A stretch of 61,471 nt of DNA, from contig JANQJN010000039.1 of the NCBI GenBank assembly GCA_028281625.1, positions 1 to 61,471 of the forward strand. The letters are read 5' to 3'. The stretch is from Emcibacteraceae bacterium (lineage in GTDB: Bacteria > Pseudomonadota > Alphaproteobacteria > Sphingomonadales > Emcibacteraceae). Both the position numbers and the translations under genes were made by a program. The notes beneath the pieces were generated by a model that searched no databases, had not been told where the DNA came from, and was given only the letters and a program-made list of their open reading frames with translations. This document shows, piece after piece, positions 24,896 to 33,772 of this stretch (its first letter is position 1; each line of letters begins with the position of its first letter).

Positions 24896-27800
24896 TGACA
24901 CCATCTTTATCTGTGGCCCGTGAACAACACAAAGTCATTTTATGGGTTTGCTGAGCTTTGCTCAGCACATAGTCCCTATGCTCAACTTCCCCTTCAATAT
25001 AATTGCAGATACAAACACCACACAGACCATCGGAGCATTTCTGGTCTACGGGATATCCTGCTTTGGTCAAGGCATCCGCAGCAGATGTATTTGCTGGAAC
25101 TACAATCTCGGCGTCGGTTTTTGCGAGCTTTATCTTGAAATCATGATTTTCATAGTCCACATCCCCTGGCACAGTGAAATATTCCCGGTGCAGCGCTTCT
25201 TCTGGCCAGCCCTGGGCACCCGCACTTTCAAACACCGCGCCCATAAAGCCAGCCGGACCACAGGTATAAAGATGATCTCCATCCTGATAGTCGCCAAGCA
25301 CATCGGCGACATTGAGCCGATTTTCATCGCTGAAGTGAAAATGAATATTGTGGCGCCATGGTAATGAATTTAATTCTTCTATAAAGCCGGCCCCCGCCCG
25401 GGTGGATGCTTTATAATAGAAGATGAAATCAGCATCCTTCGCATGCAGCTCATGTCCCATGGCAATGAGCGGCGTAATGCCTATACCTCCGGCTAACAGC
25501 AATGATCGTTTCGCCTCCTTAACAAGTGGAAAATGGTTGCGTGGCCGTGAAATCATGATTGCTTTTCCGGGCATCGTTCGCTGATGAAGACGGAGCGAAC
25601 CGCCAGTCCCCTCTTCTTCCATCAGAACCGCCGCACTATAGTGATTTCTATTGGCCGGATCGCTGCAAAGGCTATATTGGCGGATGAACTGTGCGGACGG
25701 CATGATGTCGATATGGGCACCAGCTTCAAATTCGGGCAGTGGCGAGCCATCCATGCTCACGAAATCGAATTTCACTATTTTCTCATCTTCGGAAATCACC
25801 TGTTTGTTTTTAATCAGCACTGGAAAAACAGGTGGCGGTCCTTCAGGCACCACATATTTGGGTACGAGATCCTCTGTTTCCCCGATATCAAGCCGTTTTT
25901 GATATTCATCTGGAGTAATTAGCTTCTCGTACGCCTTAATCCCCGCTTCCCTGTCAAGCGGTTGCGGTTCAAGGTATGGCGTCGGCGCGATATCCGCTGG
26001 ATAACAAGACAAAGTCTGATCCTCCGGCTTTAATTTTAAGCCCGTGTTTAGGCCCCGCGCGTGCGCGTGATCAGATATACGCGCATAGCCTTTATCTGTC
26101 ATTTCCAGATCCCACCACCATTTCTTCACCGGGTTGATGTCGCCATTTCCAAGCCAGTCATCAATGCGACTGAGTAGCGGTGCGGTTGACGGGAAATTGG
26201 TCGCCAAAAATCTGAAGGGCGCTTCCTTAAATATCCCTTCGAGGTTCCACGGGCAGGTCTTCATGCACCTTCCACACATGGAACCATCATCGTTGGTCAT
26301 GCGGTAACGGGTACATTTTTCCACGTCCGAACGCCACATTTCATAACCATTAAACATGACCTTATCGCCAGCGCTGATAGCACCTGACGGGCATTCGCGA
26401 GCGCATTTGTTGCAACTTCCGCAAAATTTCTGAAGGCCGAAGTCAATAGGCTTATCCACTTCCAGTGGAAAGTCAGTGGTAATAATGCCGCATTTAAGTC
26501 TAGGCCCCAGAAACGGATTAAGAACCACATCACCAATCCTGCTGATTTCACCCAGGCCCGACAGTAGCACCAATGGTGGCTGAAGAACGTCACCGCCGGA
26601 CGCCGTGTGATTGGTAGCAGGAAAACCTAACCGTCTTAAGTGCTTACAAACCACACCATTGAGGAGTGATCCCCGCATATAGGACCGCATACTTTGCGCC
26701 GCAGACAAATAATCGTCGCCACTCGCCCCTTCCATGGTTTCATGGCCCTGATCAATGAGCGTGGTGATTGCATATTTGTGCTGTGGTTCCAAAGGGTTAC
26801 CTTGAAGATCATGGGAATACCAAACATAATCCGGCGCTTCCGAAATTCCCACCAGATCGGCACCCAGGAAATGAAGGGTAGCCTTTATGATGTCGCTGTT
26901 TCGTTTGGGGTCGTCATACCCCGCAACTTTGTCCTGTGCATGTTCCCCTTTTTGATGAATGACAAGAGTATTCAAAATCTGAACCAGCGCTCCACTTAGG
27001 GGGTTCTTGAAAACCACATAGCCATCAATGCTCAAATCACGTGGTCCTTTGCCCAGATCACCAATGAAGGAGCGTTCAAAAAAATCGACCCGCTTTGGAA
27101 GCCTTGGGATACGCTCAGCATCCACAAGGCTAGTGGGGTCATCACGTCTTTTTAATTTCTCCACCGGGTACAGGCTGTCTTTAAAATCACGCCCCGCAAA
27201 GGGCACATGGTCACGGGCCGATTTATGCGAATTTAAACCAAGCCACCAATTTGCGTTACTTGGCGTTTTTGCGTTCTCCGACAGCGGTTCGTCAACCTCC
27301 AACTCCAGTGTTGTACTCACCGCGGCAAGACCAAAACGTCTTCCCACAAATGGGTTGGTAAACCCTTTCCCGTCCCAACGCGCAATACCAGCCGCAACGG
27401 CCGCACGATAAAGATCAAAATCAGAACTGGTAGCGCTGTGGGCACGTGCTTCATAGCCAAGGCCACGAATATAATTGGCGCCACCAATGGCAACTTCTGC
27501 TGCACGCAGGCTCGCACGATAAATTTGCAGATCTTTAATCCAGTCGATGCCTGGTTCATTGTCACGGACATCCCGTGGAAATTCAAAGGCATAGACAATC
27601 AGGTGCGTATGACCCTCCACCGATTTCTGATGGGCCTGCGCAGCCATGGCGACCCGCATGAAAGACATGGCGATATCGCCCATAAGAGGTTTAGCCATAT
27701 TTTCTTTGGCTTCGGCAAAGAACTCCGTAAGTCTTGGGTGGCTGAAGGGCTGATCCAGCTTTAGTGCTTCTTCGATTTTGCAAATGCCAACAAATGTGGC

Positions 27801-28091
27801 GTCGAGGAAATGACCAAAGGCTTTTAAATTATTGGATCTTTCCTGAAGATCTTCCGGAATTTCCGATTTTCCCGGTGCCACTGCACCATCCCGATTTGTA
27901 TCAAGCAGCGCTATATAATCATCAATGGCATGGCGAATGGAAAGCGGGCCATTCGATGGCGCAACCTGAAGCACCTTCTGCACCGGCATTTGATCAAAGG
28001 AATGTTGAGCACCACTTTCGTCGCGGGCTACCCCCTCCATTGGATAGTGGCCTAAATGTACCGGTCTATTTTTATAGGAAAACAGCTTCAT
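24879..28091 (-). CDS. Self-sufficient reductive dehalogenase-reductase fusion (BhbA/NpRdhA type)
   Basis: A 1070-residue fusion. Residues 1-330 resemble a degenerate copy of the following cobalamin-binding domain (330-550). Two [4Fe-4S] sites follow: CGSCNKCAREC (557-567) and Cys593, CGRC (606-609) and Cys613-Pro. From about 740 on comes a phthalate-dioxygenase-reductase-like module: FMN domain (RQYSLCSD), NAD domain (LLAGGIGITPLIAM, YTCGPAGFM), and a 2Fe-2S domain with Cys1019, 1024, 1027 and 1055. In this family, electrons pass from NAD(P)H to cob(II)alamin, which removes bromine or chlorine from halophenols, in the cytoplasm and without a Tat signal. The start at 28091 has AGGGTGAA. The frame extends 64 codons further upstream, but that runs across the marR start and operator. 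Confidence 0.88.
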   Translation of the reverse strand: MKLFSYKNRPVHLGHYPMEGVARDESGAQHSFDQMPVQKVLQVAPSNGPLSIRHAIDDYIALLDTNRDGAVAPGKSEIPEDLQERSNNLKAFGHFLDATFVGICKIEEALKLDQPFSHPRLTEFFAEAKENMAKPLMGDIAMSFMRVAMAAQAHQKSVEGHTHLIVYAFEFPRDVRDNEPGIDWIKDLQIYRASLRAAEVAIGGANYIRGLGYEARAHSATSSDFDLYRAAVAAGIARWDGKGFTNPFVGRRFGLAAVSTTLELEVDEPLSENAKTPSNANWWLGLNSHKSARDHVPFAGRDFKDSLYPVEKLKRRDDPTSLVDAERIPRLPKRVDFFERSFIGDLGKGPRDLSIDGYVVFKNPLSGALVQILNTLVIHQKGEHAQDKVAGYDDPKRNSDIIKATLHFLGADLVGISEAPDYVWYSHDLQGNPLEPQHKYAITTLIDQGHETMEGASGDDYLSAAQSMRSYMRGSLLNGVVCKHLRRLGFPATNHTASGGDVLQPPLVLLSGLGEISRIGDVVLNPFLGPRLKCGIITTDFPLEVDKPIDFGLQKFCGSCNKCARECPSGAISAGDKVMFNGYEMWRSDVEKCTRYRMTNDDGSMCGRCMKTCPWNLEGIFKEAPFRFLATNFPSTAPLLSRIDDWLGNGDINPVKKWWWDLEMTDKGYARISDHAHARGLNTGLKLKPEDQTLSCYPADIAPTPYLEPQPLDREAGIKAYEKLITPDEYQKRLDIGETEDLVPKYVVPEGPPPVFPVLIKNKQVISEDEKIVKFDFVSMDGSPLPEFEAGAHIDIMPSAQFIRQYSLCSDPANRNHYSAAVLMEEEGTGGSLRLHQRTMPGKAIMISRPRNHFPLVKEAKRSLLLAGGIGITPLIAMGHELHAKDADFIFYYKASTRAGAGFIEELNSLPWRHNIHFHFSDENRLNVADVLGDYQDGDHLYTCGPAGFMGAVFESAGAQGWPEEALHREYFTVPGDVDYENHDFKIKLAKTDAEIVVPANTSAADALTKAGYPVDQKCSDGLCGVCICNYIEGEVEHRDYVLSKAQQTHKMTLCCSRATDKDGVITLDL

Positions 28092-28125
28092 TTCACCCTG
28101 AACTTCACATTTTTCTGACGCAATA

Positions 28126-28144
28126 ATGTCAATATAGTTGACAT
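28126..28144. promoter_or_regulatory. Predicted MarR operator, divergent dehalogenase / marR promoters
   Basis: ATGTCAATATAGTTGACAT has the same arms and spacing as 23064-23082. The reverse complement of one core differs from the other by two central bases. It lies 34 bases before the dehalogenase ATG and overlaps a TTGACA that can serve as the -35 of marR. Confidence 0.78.
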
Positions 28145-28166
28145 TATCATACACGAAGTGAACAAT
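28138..28166 (+). promoter_or_regulatory. Candidate marR promoter
   Basis: TTGACA (28138-28143) is a perfect -35, followed after 17 bases by AACAAT (28161-28166), which matches TATAAT at four of six bases. The -35 sits inside the operator, as expected for autorepression. Confidence 0.45.
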
Positions 28167-28208
28167 AAGTAAAACGAAAGGAAAAATCCTCTGTCCAAGA
28201 AAAAGAAA

Positions 28209-28652
28209 TTGAAAGAATGGCAGAACCCTATGCTGGTTGAACTGGTCAAGGCCATGAACTGGGCCCATCAGAACATGCAGCATGAAATCTCAAAAGCCGG
28301 AATGGATGCTGTCAGCATCAACCAAGGCATTGTCCTTTCATACATTCAGTTGGGAATCAAAAGACCTTCTGAGCTAGCGCGGGCCATGAATATCAGTCGC
28401 CAGGCCGTTTCGGTTATCCTGAAACAGCTGGAAGAACGTGAAATTGTCCATATGGTTGACGATCCGGATCATAAACTGGCTAAAATCGCAGTTATGACAG
28501 ATGATCCTGAAATTATCGAAACATTGACCAGTGCGCGAAAAACAACTGAGCAAAGACTTCGGACACGCATTGGCAGCGAAAATTACGGTAAGTTAAAAGA
28601 GGCCCTTGAGGCAACTTGGGGGCCAGTTGGTGAAGATCGGGACGAGCAATGA
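28209..28652 (+). CDS. MarR-family transcriptional regulator
   Basis: This 147-residue protein has a winged helix-turn-helix: PSELARAMNISRQAVSVILKQLEERE carries the recognition helix, followed by the wing IVHMVDDPDHKLAKI. No ATG is available before residue 8. TTG at 28209 is one start; an in-frame CTG at 28191 has a better ribosome site (AAAGG, about 8 bases away) and would add MSKKKK. The 4-bp ATGA overlap with the P450 gene makes it the first gene of the plus-strand catabolic operon. It probably represses both divergent promoters until an aromatic ligand binds. Confidence 0.85.
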   Translation: MKEWQNPMLVELVKAMNWAHQNMQHEISKAGMDAVSINQGIVLSYIQLGIKRPSELARAMNISRQAVSVILKQLEEREIVHMVDDPDHKLAKIAVMTDDPEIIETLTSARKTTEQRLRTRIGSENYGKLKEALEATWGPVGEDRDEQ

Positions 28653-29851
28653 GCAATAATCCAACCTGCGATATCATCTTCGATCCGGATCATTGGGCAA
28701 AATATGGCGCGCCGCACGCCGCAATCGATAAAATTCGCGCGCAAAGCCCCATCATATGGTACGACCATGATGAATTTGATCCGGTGTGGTTGGTGACGCG
28801 TCATCAGGACGTGGAATTTATTGGTAAAAATAATGAGCTGTTCTTAAGTTCCCCGCGCACCGTCATCCATAATCCCAAAGGATATGTTTCGCCGCTTGTG
28901 GGTCTGCCGCAATTAGACGCGCCTGACCACACAGATCAGCGCAAGGCGATCCAGGCCTGGTTTACAGGGCGGGCGGTCAAAAATATGGAAAAGCGCATCA
29001 ATGAAATTGCCGTCGAACTGGTGGATAAGATGCTCTCCACTGATACATGCGAGTTTTGTAATGACGTGGCGGCCCAGCTTCCTCTCAAAATGATGTGTGA
29101 ACTCCTCGGAATTCCGGAAGAACAAGAGCCCACTGTTCTTCAGCTTGCCCGCGATATCTTCGCGGCCGCGGATCCAGCGCTCGCAAAAACAGTGAATTCA
29201 AAAGAAGGCGTAGAAAAAGCCATGGCCTTTTGTAGCGAGCTTGGCATAAGTCGCCAGAAAAATCCGACCGACGATCTCGCCAGCACTATCGCCAATACAC
29301 AAATAAACGGGGAACTTATGACCATCCAGCAAATTGCGTCACATCTGCTGATTATGATCTCCGCTGGGCATGACACCACCGCCAGCGCCATCAGCGGCGG
29401 CATGCTCGCCCTGATAAATAACCCTGATCAACTTCAGAAACTGAAAGAAAATCCGGCCCTGATGGACAAAGCGATAAACGAAATGCTGCGCTATGTGACA
29501 CCTACAACAAGTTTTGTTCGAACTGCCAAGGAAGATACAGAAGTGGGTGGGGTAAAAGTCGCTAAGGGCGACGATCTTTGTATCCACTTTAGCGCCGCCA
29601 ACCGCGACCCGGAAGAATTCGAGAACCCACATGCGTTTATCATAGATCGTCACCCCAACAAGCATCTGGTATTTGGAAAGGGCCCACATGTCTGCATAGG
29701 ATTGTTGCTCGCCAAAATCGAAATGATTGCACTTTTTAAAACATTGCTGCCACGCATAAGTAAAATAGAGCTGGACGGCACACCGGAGTATGTAAAATCA
29801 TTTTGGGTTACCGGGTTAAAGAAATTACCCATTCGCTACGAATTGGCGTAA
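28649..29851 (+). CDS. Cytochrome P450 (bacterial, class I)
   Basis: A soluble 400-residue P450 with all hallmarks: I-helix AGHDTTASA, K-helix ExxR (NEMLRY), and heme-binding FGKGPHVCIG with Cys349 as the axial thiolate. Class I bacterial P450s take electrons from a 2Fe-2S ferredoxin and its FAD reductase, both encoded downstream at 32163-33737. It could hydroxylate, O-demethylate or oxidatively dehalogenate a phenolic compound; which one is not visible. The start overlaps the marR stop by ATGA. Confidence 0.93.
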   Translation: MSNNPTCDIIFDPDHWAKYGAPHAAIDKIRAQSPIIWYDHDEFDPVWLVTRHQDVEFIGKNNELFLSSPRTVIHNPKGYVSPLVGLPQLDAPDHTDQRKAIQAWFTGRAVKNMEKRINEIAVELVDKMLSTDTCEFCNDVAAQLPLKMMCELLGIPEEQEPTVLQLARDIFAAADPALAKTVNSKEGVEKAMAFCSELGISRQKNPTDDLASTIANTQINGELMTIQQIASHLLIMISAGHDTTASAISGGMLALINNPDQLQKLKENPALMDKAINEMLRYVTPTTSFVRTAKEDTEVGGVKVAKGDDLCIHFSAANRDPEEFENPHAFIIDRHPNKHLVFGKGPHVCIGLLLAKIEMIALFKTLLPRISKIELDGTPEYVKSFWVTGLKKLPIRYELA

Positions 29852-29877
29852 ACTAGGGGTTACTAGGGAATTTAGAA

Positions 29878-31350
29878 ATGAGCGATAAAGATAAATCGAA
29901 GCCAGTTATCGACCTGTCAAGTAAGGTTACCGATAACCCGAAATATGCCCCCGAACGTGATCATCCCATGAGCGTGAAGGGTAAATTCACGGTCGCTGTT
30001 GTAGGAGATATCGTTCAAACGCGCCCCATCACCAATCTGGATGATGAAGACGTAAAGGCTGCAATCGCCCCCATTAAAAATTCGGATTTCGCCATTGGCA
30101 ATCTGGAGCAGGCCATTGGCGACTGGCGACAGTTTGAAGGTTATGAATATGGTGTTGGTGCATTTTTGATTATGTCAAAACCCGAAATTGCCGATGATCT
30201 TGCAAAAATGGGTTTTAATGTTTTAAGCCGCGCTAACAATCGACTTTCTGATTTTGGGGTGGAAGGAAATCGGGAAACAGATCGTCACTTACGCCGTGTC
30301 GGCATCGAACCGGTTGGATTTGGCGAGCATTTAAGTCAGGCAAGGTGCGCATCCTATAAGGACGTGCCAAAAGGCCGTATGTCGGCCGTTGGTGTTACCA
30401 GTAATTTCCAGCCAGGCGGTGAAAAAGCGTTTCTTGCCGGGGCGCGGATCGGAAATGCAAATGGCCGTCCGGGCGTTAATGGCCTTCATGTGTCGCGGAC
30501 CATCACCCTGCCCGAAAAAGCGTGGAAGTTACTCAACGAATTTGTCGTTGAAGCCAATTATGCGTTCCCACTCAATTATCCAATACAGGCAACGCTATCT
30601 GCGACAGAGGAGAAAGTTCAGGTCCTTCATAATAATTACGTACTTGGTGACAAAGCGGGATACAGTTACAAGGCAAACCGTGAACAGGTAGACAGCCTGA
30701 TGAAAGAAGTGCGCAATGCCGCCGCCTATTCCAACTTCAATGTCTTTACCATCCACAGCCATCAATGGATGATCGACCCTGATGATCCGCTGGGTGGATT
30801 TCACGGTGAAACTCATGAGCCGCCAGATTTTCTGGTCGACCTTGCCCATGAAGCCATTGATAATGGCTGCGATATGTTCTGTGTTCACGGCCCGTTTGAA
30901 CTGCGGGCGATCGAAATTTATAAAGGAAAACCAGTGTTTTACGGCCTTGGTTCCTTCATTCGCCAGCCTTACCAGCAAGACATAGTGCCCTGGGAAACCT
31001 ACAGTGCGCATACCTTCATAGACAGGCACTATCCGTCGGAAAACCCAATTGATACAAAAATTGAAGACGCCGAATTTTTACTAACCCGCACGGGTCGCCA
31101 TCCTGCCCGCTATTTTAAAGGGGCGTCGATCACGTGTGATTATGAAGACTCGATACTCGCACAGATCACGATTCACCCTGTGGATCTGGGCATTGACGGA
31201 CCTCTGTCCGACCTCGGCATTCCTAAAGTCGCAGACCAGCAGGTCGCAATGGAGTTAATAGATAAAATAGCCGAACAGTCGACCGCTTTTGGAACGGAAA
31301 TCGAATTTAAAAATGGCCTTGGCATTATTAAAGTGAATACAGACGAATGA
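29878..31350 (+). CDS. Variant cytoplasmic CapA-family metallophosphatase-like protein
   Basis: A 490-residue protein with the CapA/PgsA fold pattern: VVGDIVQTRP (Asp44), IGNLEQAIGD (75-77 NLE), SRANNRLSDFGVEG, IHSHQW (His293, His295), VHGPF (337) and PVFYGLGSFI. Usual CapA proteins are membrane-anchored and help poly-gamma-glutamate export; this one has no signal or membrane helix. Key residues are altered: ANNH is ANNR (Arg122), GHHPH is VHGPF, and YSLGNF is YGLGSF. It lies between the P450 and dioxygenase genes and overlaps the latter by ATGA, so it probably has a catabolic or cofactor-related enzymatic role that I cannot name. Confidence 0.75.
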   Translation: MSDKDKSKPVIDLSSKVTDNPKYAPERDHPMSVKGKFTVAVVGDIVQTRPITNLDDEDVKAAIAPIKNSDFAIGNLEQAIGDWRQFEGYEYGVGAFLIMSKPEIADDLAKMGFNVLSRANNRLSDFGVEGNRETDRHLRRVGIEPVGFGEHLSQARCASYKDVPKGRMSAVGVTSNFQPGGEKAFLAGARIGNANGRPGVNGLHVSRTITLPEKAWKLLNEFVVEANYAFPLNYPIQATLSATEEKVQVLHNNYVLGDKAGYSYKANREQVDSLMKEVRNAAAYSNFNVFTIHSHQWMIDPDDPLGGFHGETHEPPDFLVDLAHEAIDNGCDMFCVHGPFELRAIEIYKGKPVFYGLGSFIRQPYQQDIVPWETYSAHTFIDRHYPSENPIDTKIEDAEFLLTRTGRHPARYFKGASITCDYEDSILAQITIHPVDLGIDGPLSDLGIPKVADQQVAMELIDKIAEQSTAFGTEIEFKNGLGIIKVNTDE

Positions 31351-32048
31351 CGAACATATTAAATCTTTCCTCAAAAAACCCCGAAATGGTTGAAGGCCCT
31401 TACTATGCTGGCGGCGGCGAATATCGATCAGACATTCGCGATGGCCTGCCCGGTGCAAACCTGGAATTGACAATTCAGGTTGTAAATTCATCGGACGGAT
31501 CCCCTGTTGCCGGCGTTGATATTGATTTTTGGCATGCGGACGCCAGTGGCCGCTACAGTGGTTTCGATAATGATCCTGACGAGCTGCCCACTGACCTAAG
31601 CAACGGGCAAACCCCGACCAATGAAGAACGATTCCTTCGCGGTAGACAAACTACGGATGCGCAGGGACAAGTAAAATTCTTAACCATTTACCCCAGCTGG
31701 TATGTGCTCAGGACCCCGCATATTCACTTAAAAATATTTGAAGGTGACGTGTGTAACTTAACCACACAATTTTATCTGCCTGAAGCGATAAATCAGAAAC
31801 TAAACGCCGAACATCCAGCTTACGCCAGAAAAGCAGCGCAAGATACTTTCAACAATACCGATCCGGTGATCGCCACCTCACCTGGCGATTTTGAAAATAC
31901 CTGGGTTGATATTGCTGAAGGGCCTGATGGCTACGTTGGCCATGCCACAGTGGTCATTACCCGAGGTGAAGTGCATGAACCGATCATACCTCCGGATGGT
32001 CAGATTCCCCCCAAAGGCGGCCGATCCCACAATACGCCCGTGCGGTAA
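31347..32048 (+). CDS. Intradiol ring-cleavage dioxygenase
   Basis: The 233 residues carry the four ferric-iron ligands of intradiol dioxygenases: Tyr70 (FWHADASGRYSG), Tyr119 (IYPSWY), His125 and His127 (TPHIHLKIF), with Arg122 as the conserved active-site Arg. Such enzymes cut catechols, hydroxyquinol or protocatechuate between the hydroxyls. There is no long N-terminal dimerisation domain of the catechol 1,2-dioxygenase type, so it is closer to the short protocatechuate-like forms. With maleylacetate reductase nearby, a hydroxyquinol or halocatechol substrate is likely. Overlaps the previous gene by ATGA. Confidence 0.88.
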   Translation: MTNILNLSSKNPEMVEGPYYAGGGEYRSDIRDGLPGANLELTIQVVNSSDGSPVAGVDIDFWHADASGRYSGFDNDPDELPTDLSNGQTPTNEERFLRGRQTTDAQGQVKFLTIYPSWYVLRTPHIHLKIFEGDVCNLTTQFYLPEAINQKLNAEHPAYARKAAQDTFNNTDPVIATSPGDFENTWVDIAEGPDGYVGHATVVITRGEVHEPIIPPDGQIPPKGGRSHNTPVR

Positions 32049-32162
32049 AATACTATTCGCGAAAAAGTAATTCTCCGCTTGCAAGTTTAAAATAACATCT
32101 CTAACACTAGGGCTTACGGGAAAACAGCAACTGAACAGCGTTAATTCAAGGGCGAACAGCAT

Positions 32163-33389
32163 ATGGCAAATGTTGAAAACTGCGTGATTATTGGGGCTAG
32201 CCACGCCGCCGTGCAGCTAATGATCAGCCTACGCCAATTGGGTTGGCGGGGCAGCATTACTGTAATCAGTGATGATCCCAATATGCCCTATCATAAACCG
32301 CCGTTATCCAAAGCCTATCTATCCGGAGAAACAACTGATGAGCAGCTCGCCTTACGCGCAGCACCGGTATATGAAAAGCTGGACGTTACCTTTAAGCTTG
32401 GTGAGACAGTTGCGAAAATTGATCGGGACGGCAAGTCAGTTGTACTTGCAAGTGGCGAGCAGATTTCCTATGCCAAGCTCGCACTTTGCACAGGTGCACG
32501 TGTTCGTCCCCTACCCGCGCCAGGAACAAATTTGGCCGGTGTTCATTACCTACGGACCATGGATGATGTTAAAGGCATCAAAAAATCAATGGAGACCAGC
32601 AAGAATGCCGTGATTATAGGTGGCGGATATATTGGTCTTGAAACTGCTGCATCGCTTAAAAAGCTGGGAATTAATGTTACTGTTCTTGAAGCAGAAGCAA
32701 GATTGCTCCAACGGGTCGCCACTGAACAGGTCTCCAGCTTTTTCAGGCGCCTGCACGAAGAAGAAGGTGTTGAAATTCTCAGAAACACCCAGGCAAGCAA
32801 ACTTGTGGGAAGTGAAAAACTTGAAAAAGTGTTTTGTTCTGACGGCAGGGAAATTAAAGCGGATCTCGCGATCATTGGCATTGGCGTCATCCCCAATACT
32901 GAACTAGCAGAAAATGCTGGCCTGGAAACAGACAACGGCATACTGGTGGATGAATTTGCGAAGACGAGCGATCCCGATATCGTAGCGGCAGGCGACTGCA
33001 CCAATCATCCCAGCAAGATTGCAGGGAAAAATATCCGACTCGAATCCGTACCAAATGCCACAGAACAAGCCAAAGCAGCCGCTGCAAGCATTTGTGGCAC
33101 CCCAAAAGAATATAATGAACTACCCTGGTTCTGGTCCGATCAGTTTGATGTAAAATTGCAAATTGCTGGCCTTAACGAAGGATATACTGACACTGTTGTC
33201 CGTGGCGACATTGAAAATGGTCGTTCTTTCAGCGTTTTCTACCTCAAAAATGATAAATTGATTGCTGCGGACTGCGTCAATAATTTAAAAGATTTCATGT
33301 TTACAAAAAAACTGATATTGCAGGATCAGGTGATCGATAAAGCAGCACTGTCGGACGAAACCGTTGAGTTAAAATCGCTGCTCACGTGA
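32163..33389 (+). CDS. FAD-dependent ferredoxin reductase (putidaredoxin reductase type)
   Basis: A 408-residue pyridine nucleotide-disulfide oxidoreductase-fold protein. The FAD site is VIIGASHAAVQLMISLRQLG, PYHKPPLSK follows, the NAD site is VIIGGGYIGLETAASLKKLG, and the second FAD motif is DIVAAGDC. This is the class that passes electrons from NADH to a 2Fe-2S ferredoxin serving a P450. Next to the ferredoxin gene, it completes the redox chain for the P450 at 28649. A 114-bp gap precedes it; no clear promoter or terminator was recognised there. Confidence 0.92.
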   Translation: MANVENCVIIGASHAAVQLMISLRQLGWRGSITVISDDPNMPYHKPPLSKAYLSGETTDEQLALRAAPVYEKLDVTFKLGETVAKIDRDGKSVVLASGEQISYAKLALCTGARVRPLPAPGTNLAGVHYLRTMDDVKGIKKSMETSKNAVIIGGGYIGLETAASLKKLGINVTVLEAEARLLQRVATEQVSSFFRRLHEEEGVEILRNTQASKLVGSEKLEKVFCSDGREIKADLAIIGIGVIPNTELAENAGLETDNGILVDEFAKTSDPDIVAAGDCTNHPSKIAGKNIRLESVPNATEQAKAAAASICGTPKEYNELPWFWSDQFDVKLQIAGLNEGYTDTVVRGDIENGRSFSVFYLKNDKLIAADCVNNLKDFMFTKKLILQDQVIDKAALSDETVELKSLLT

Positions 33390-33416
33390 ATTATATTAGT
33401 AAAGGAATAACAAAGT

Positions 33417-33737
33417 ATGCCAACGATTAAGTATATTGAATTTAACGGGACTGAACACGAAGTCGACGTCATGTCCGGTACAACTGTAATGCAGGCCGCC
33501 CTGGATAATATGATCGAAGGGATTGTTGGTGAATGTGGTGGCAGCTGCGTCTGTTCCACCTGTCACTGTATGGTTGATCCCGCATGGACACATATTACTG
33601 GAGAAGTGAATAGTGAAGAAAATGATTTGCTTGATATCGTGGATGAGCGTGAGGAAACAAGTCGCCTGAGCTGTCAGATCAAAGTAACCGATGAAATGGA
33701 CGGACTTGTGGTCCGCCTTCCTGAATCGCAATATTAG
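33417..33737 (+). CDS. 2Fe-2S ferredoxin, adrenodoxin/putidaredoxin type
   Basis: A 106-residue ferredoxin with cluster ligands Cys40, Cys46, Cys49 (ECGGSCVCSTCH) and Cys86 (RLSCQIKV). It carries electrons from the adjacent reductase to the P450. An extra Cys at 44 and at 51 surrounds the cluster and is not typical. RBS AAAGGAATAAC lies upstream of the ATG. Confidence 0.93.
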   Translation: MPTIKYIEFNGTEHEVDVMSGTTVMQAALDNMIEGIVGECGGSCVCSTCHCMVDPAWTHITGEVNSEENDLLDIVDEREETSRLSCQIKVTDEMDGLVVRLPESQY

Positions 33738-33772
33738 CGAGGAATTCCCGCACCCGACCGGAGCCATAGAAA

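Noticed and set aside
28092..28283. 64-codon N-terminal extension of the dehalogenase frame
   Set aside because: It crosses the marR start and the operator and gives a sequence unlike the family; the ATG at 28091 has a good ribosome site.
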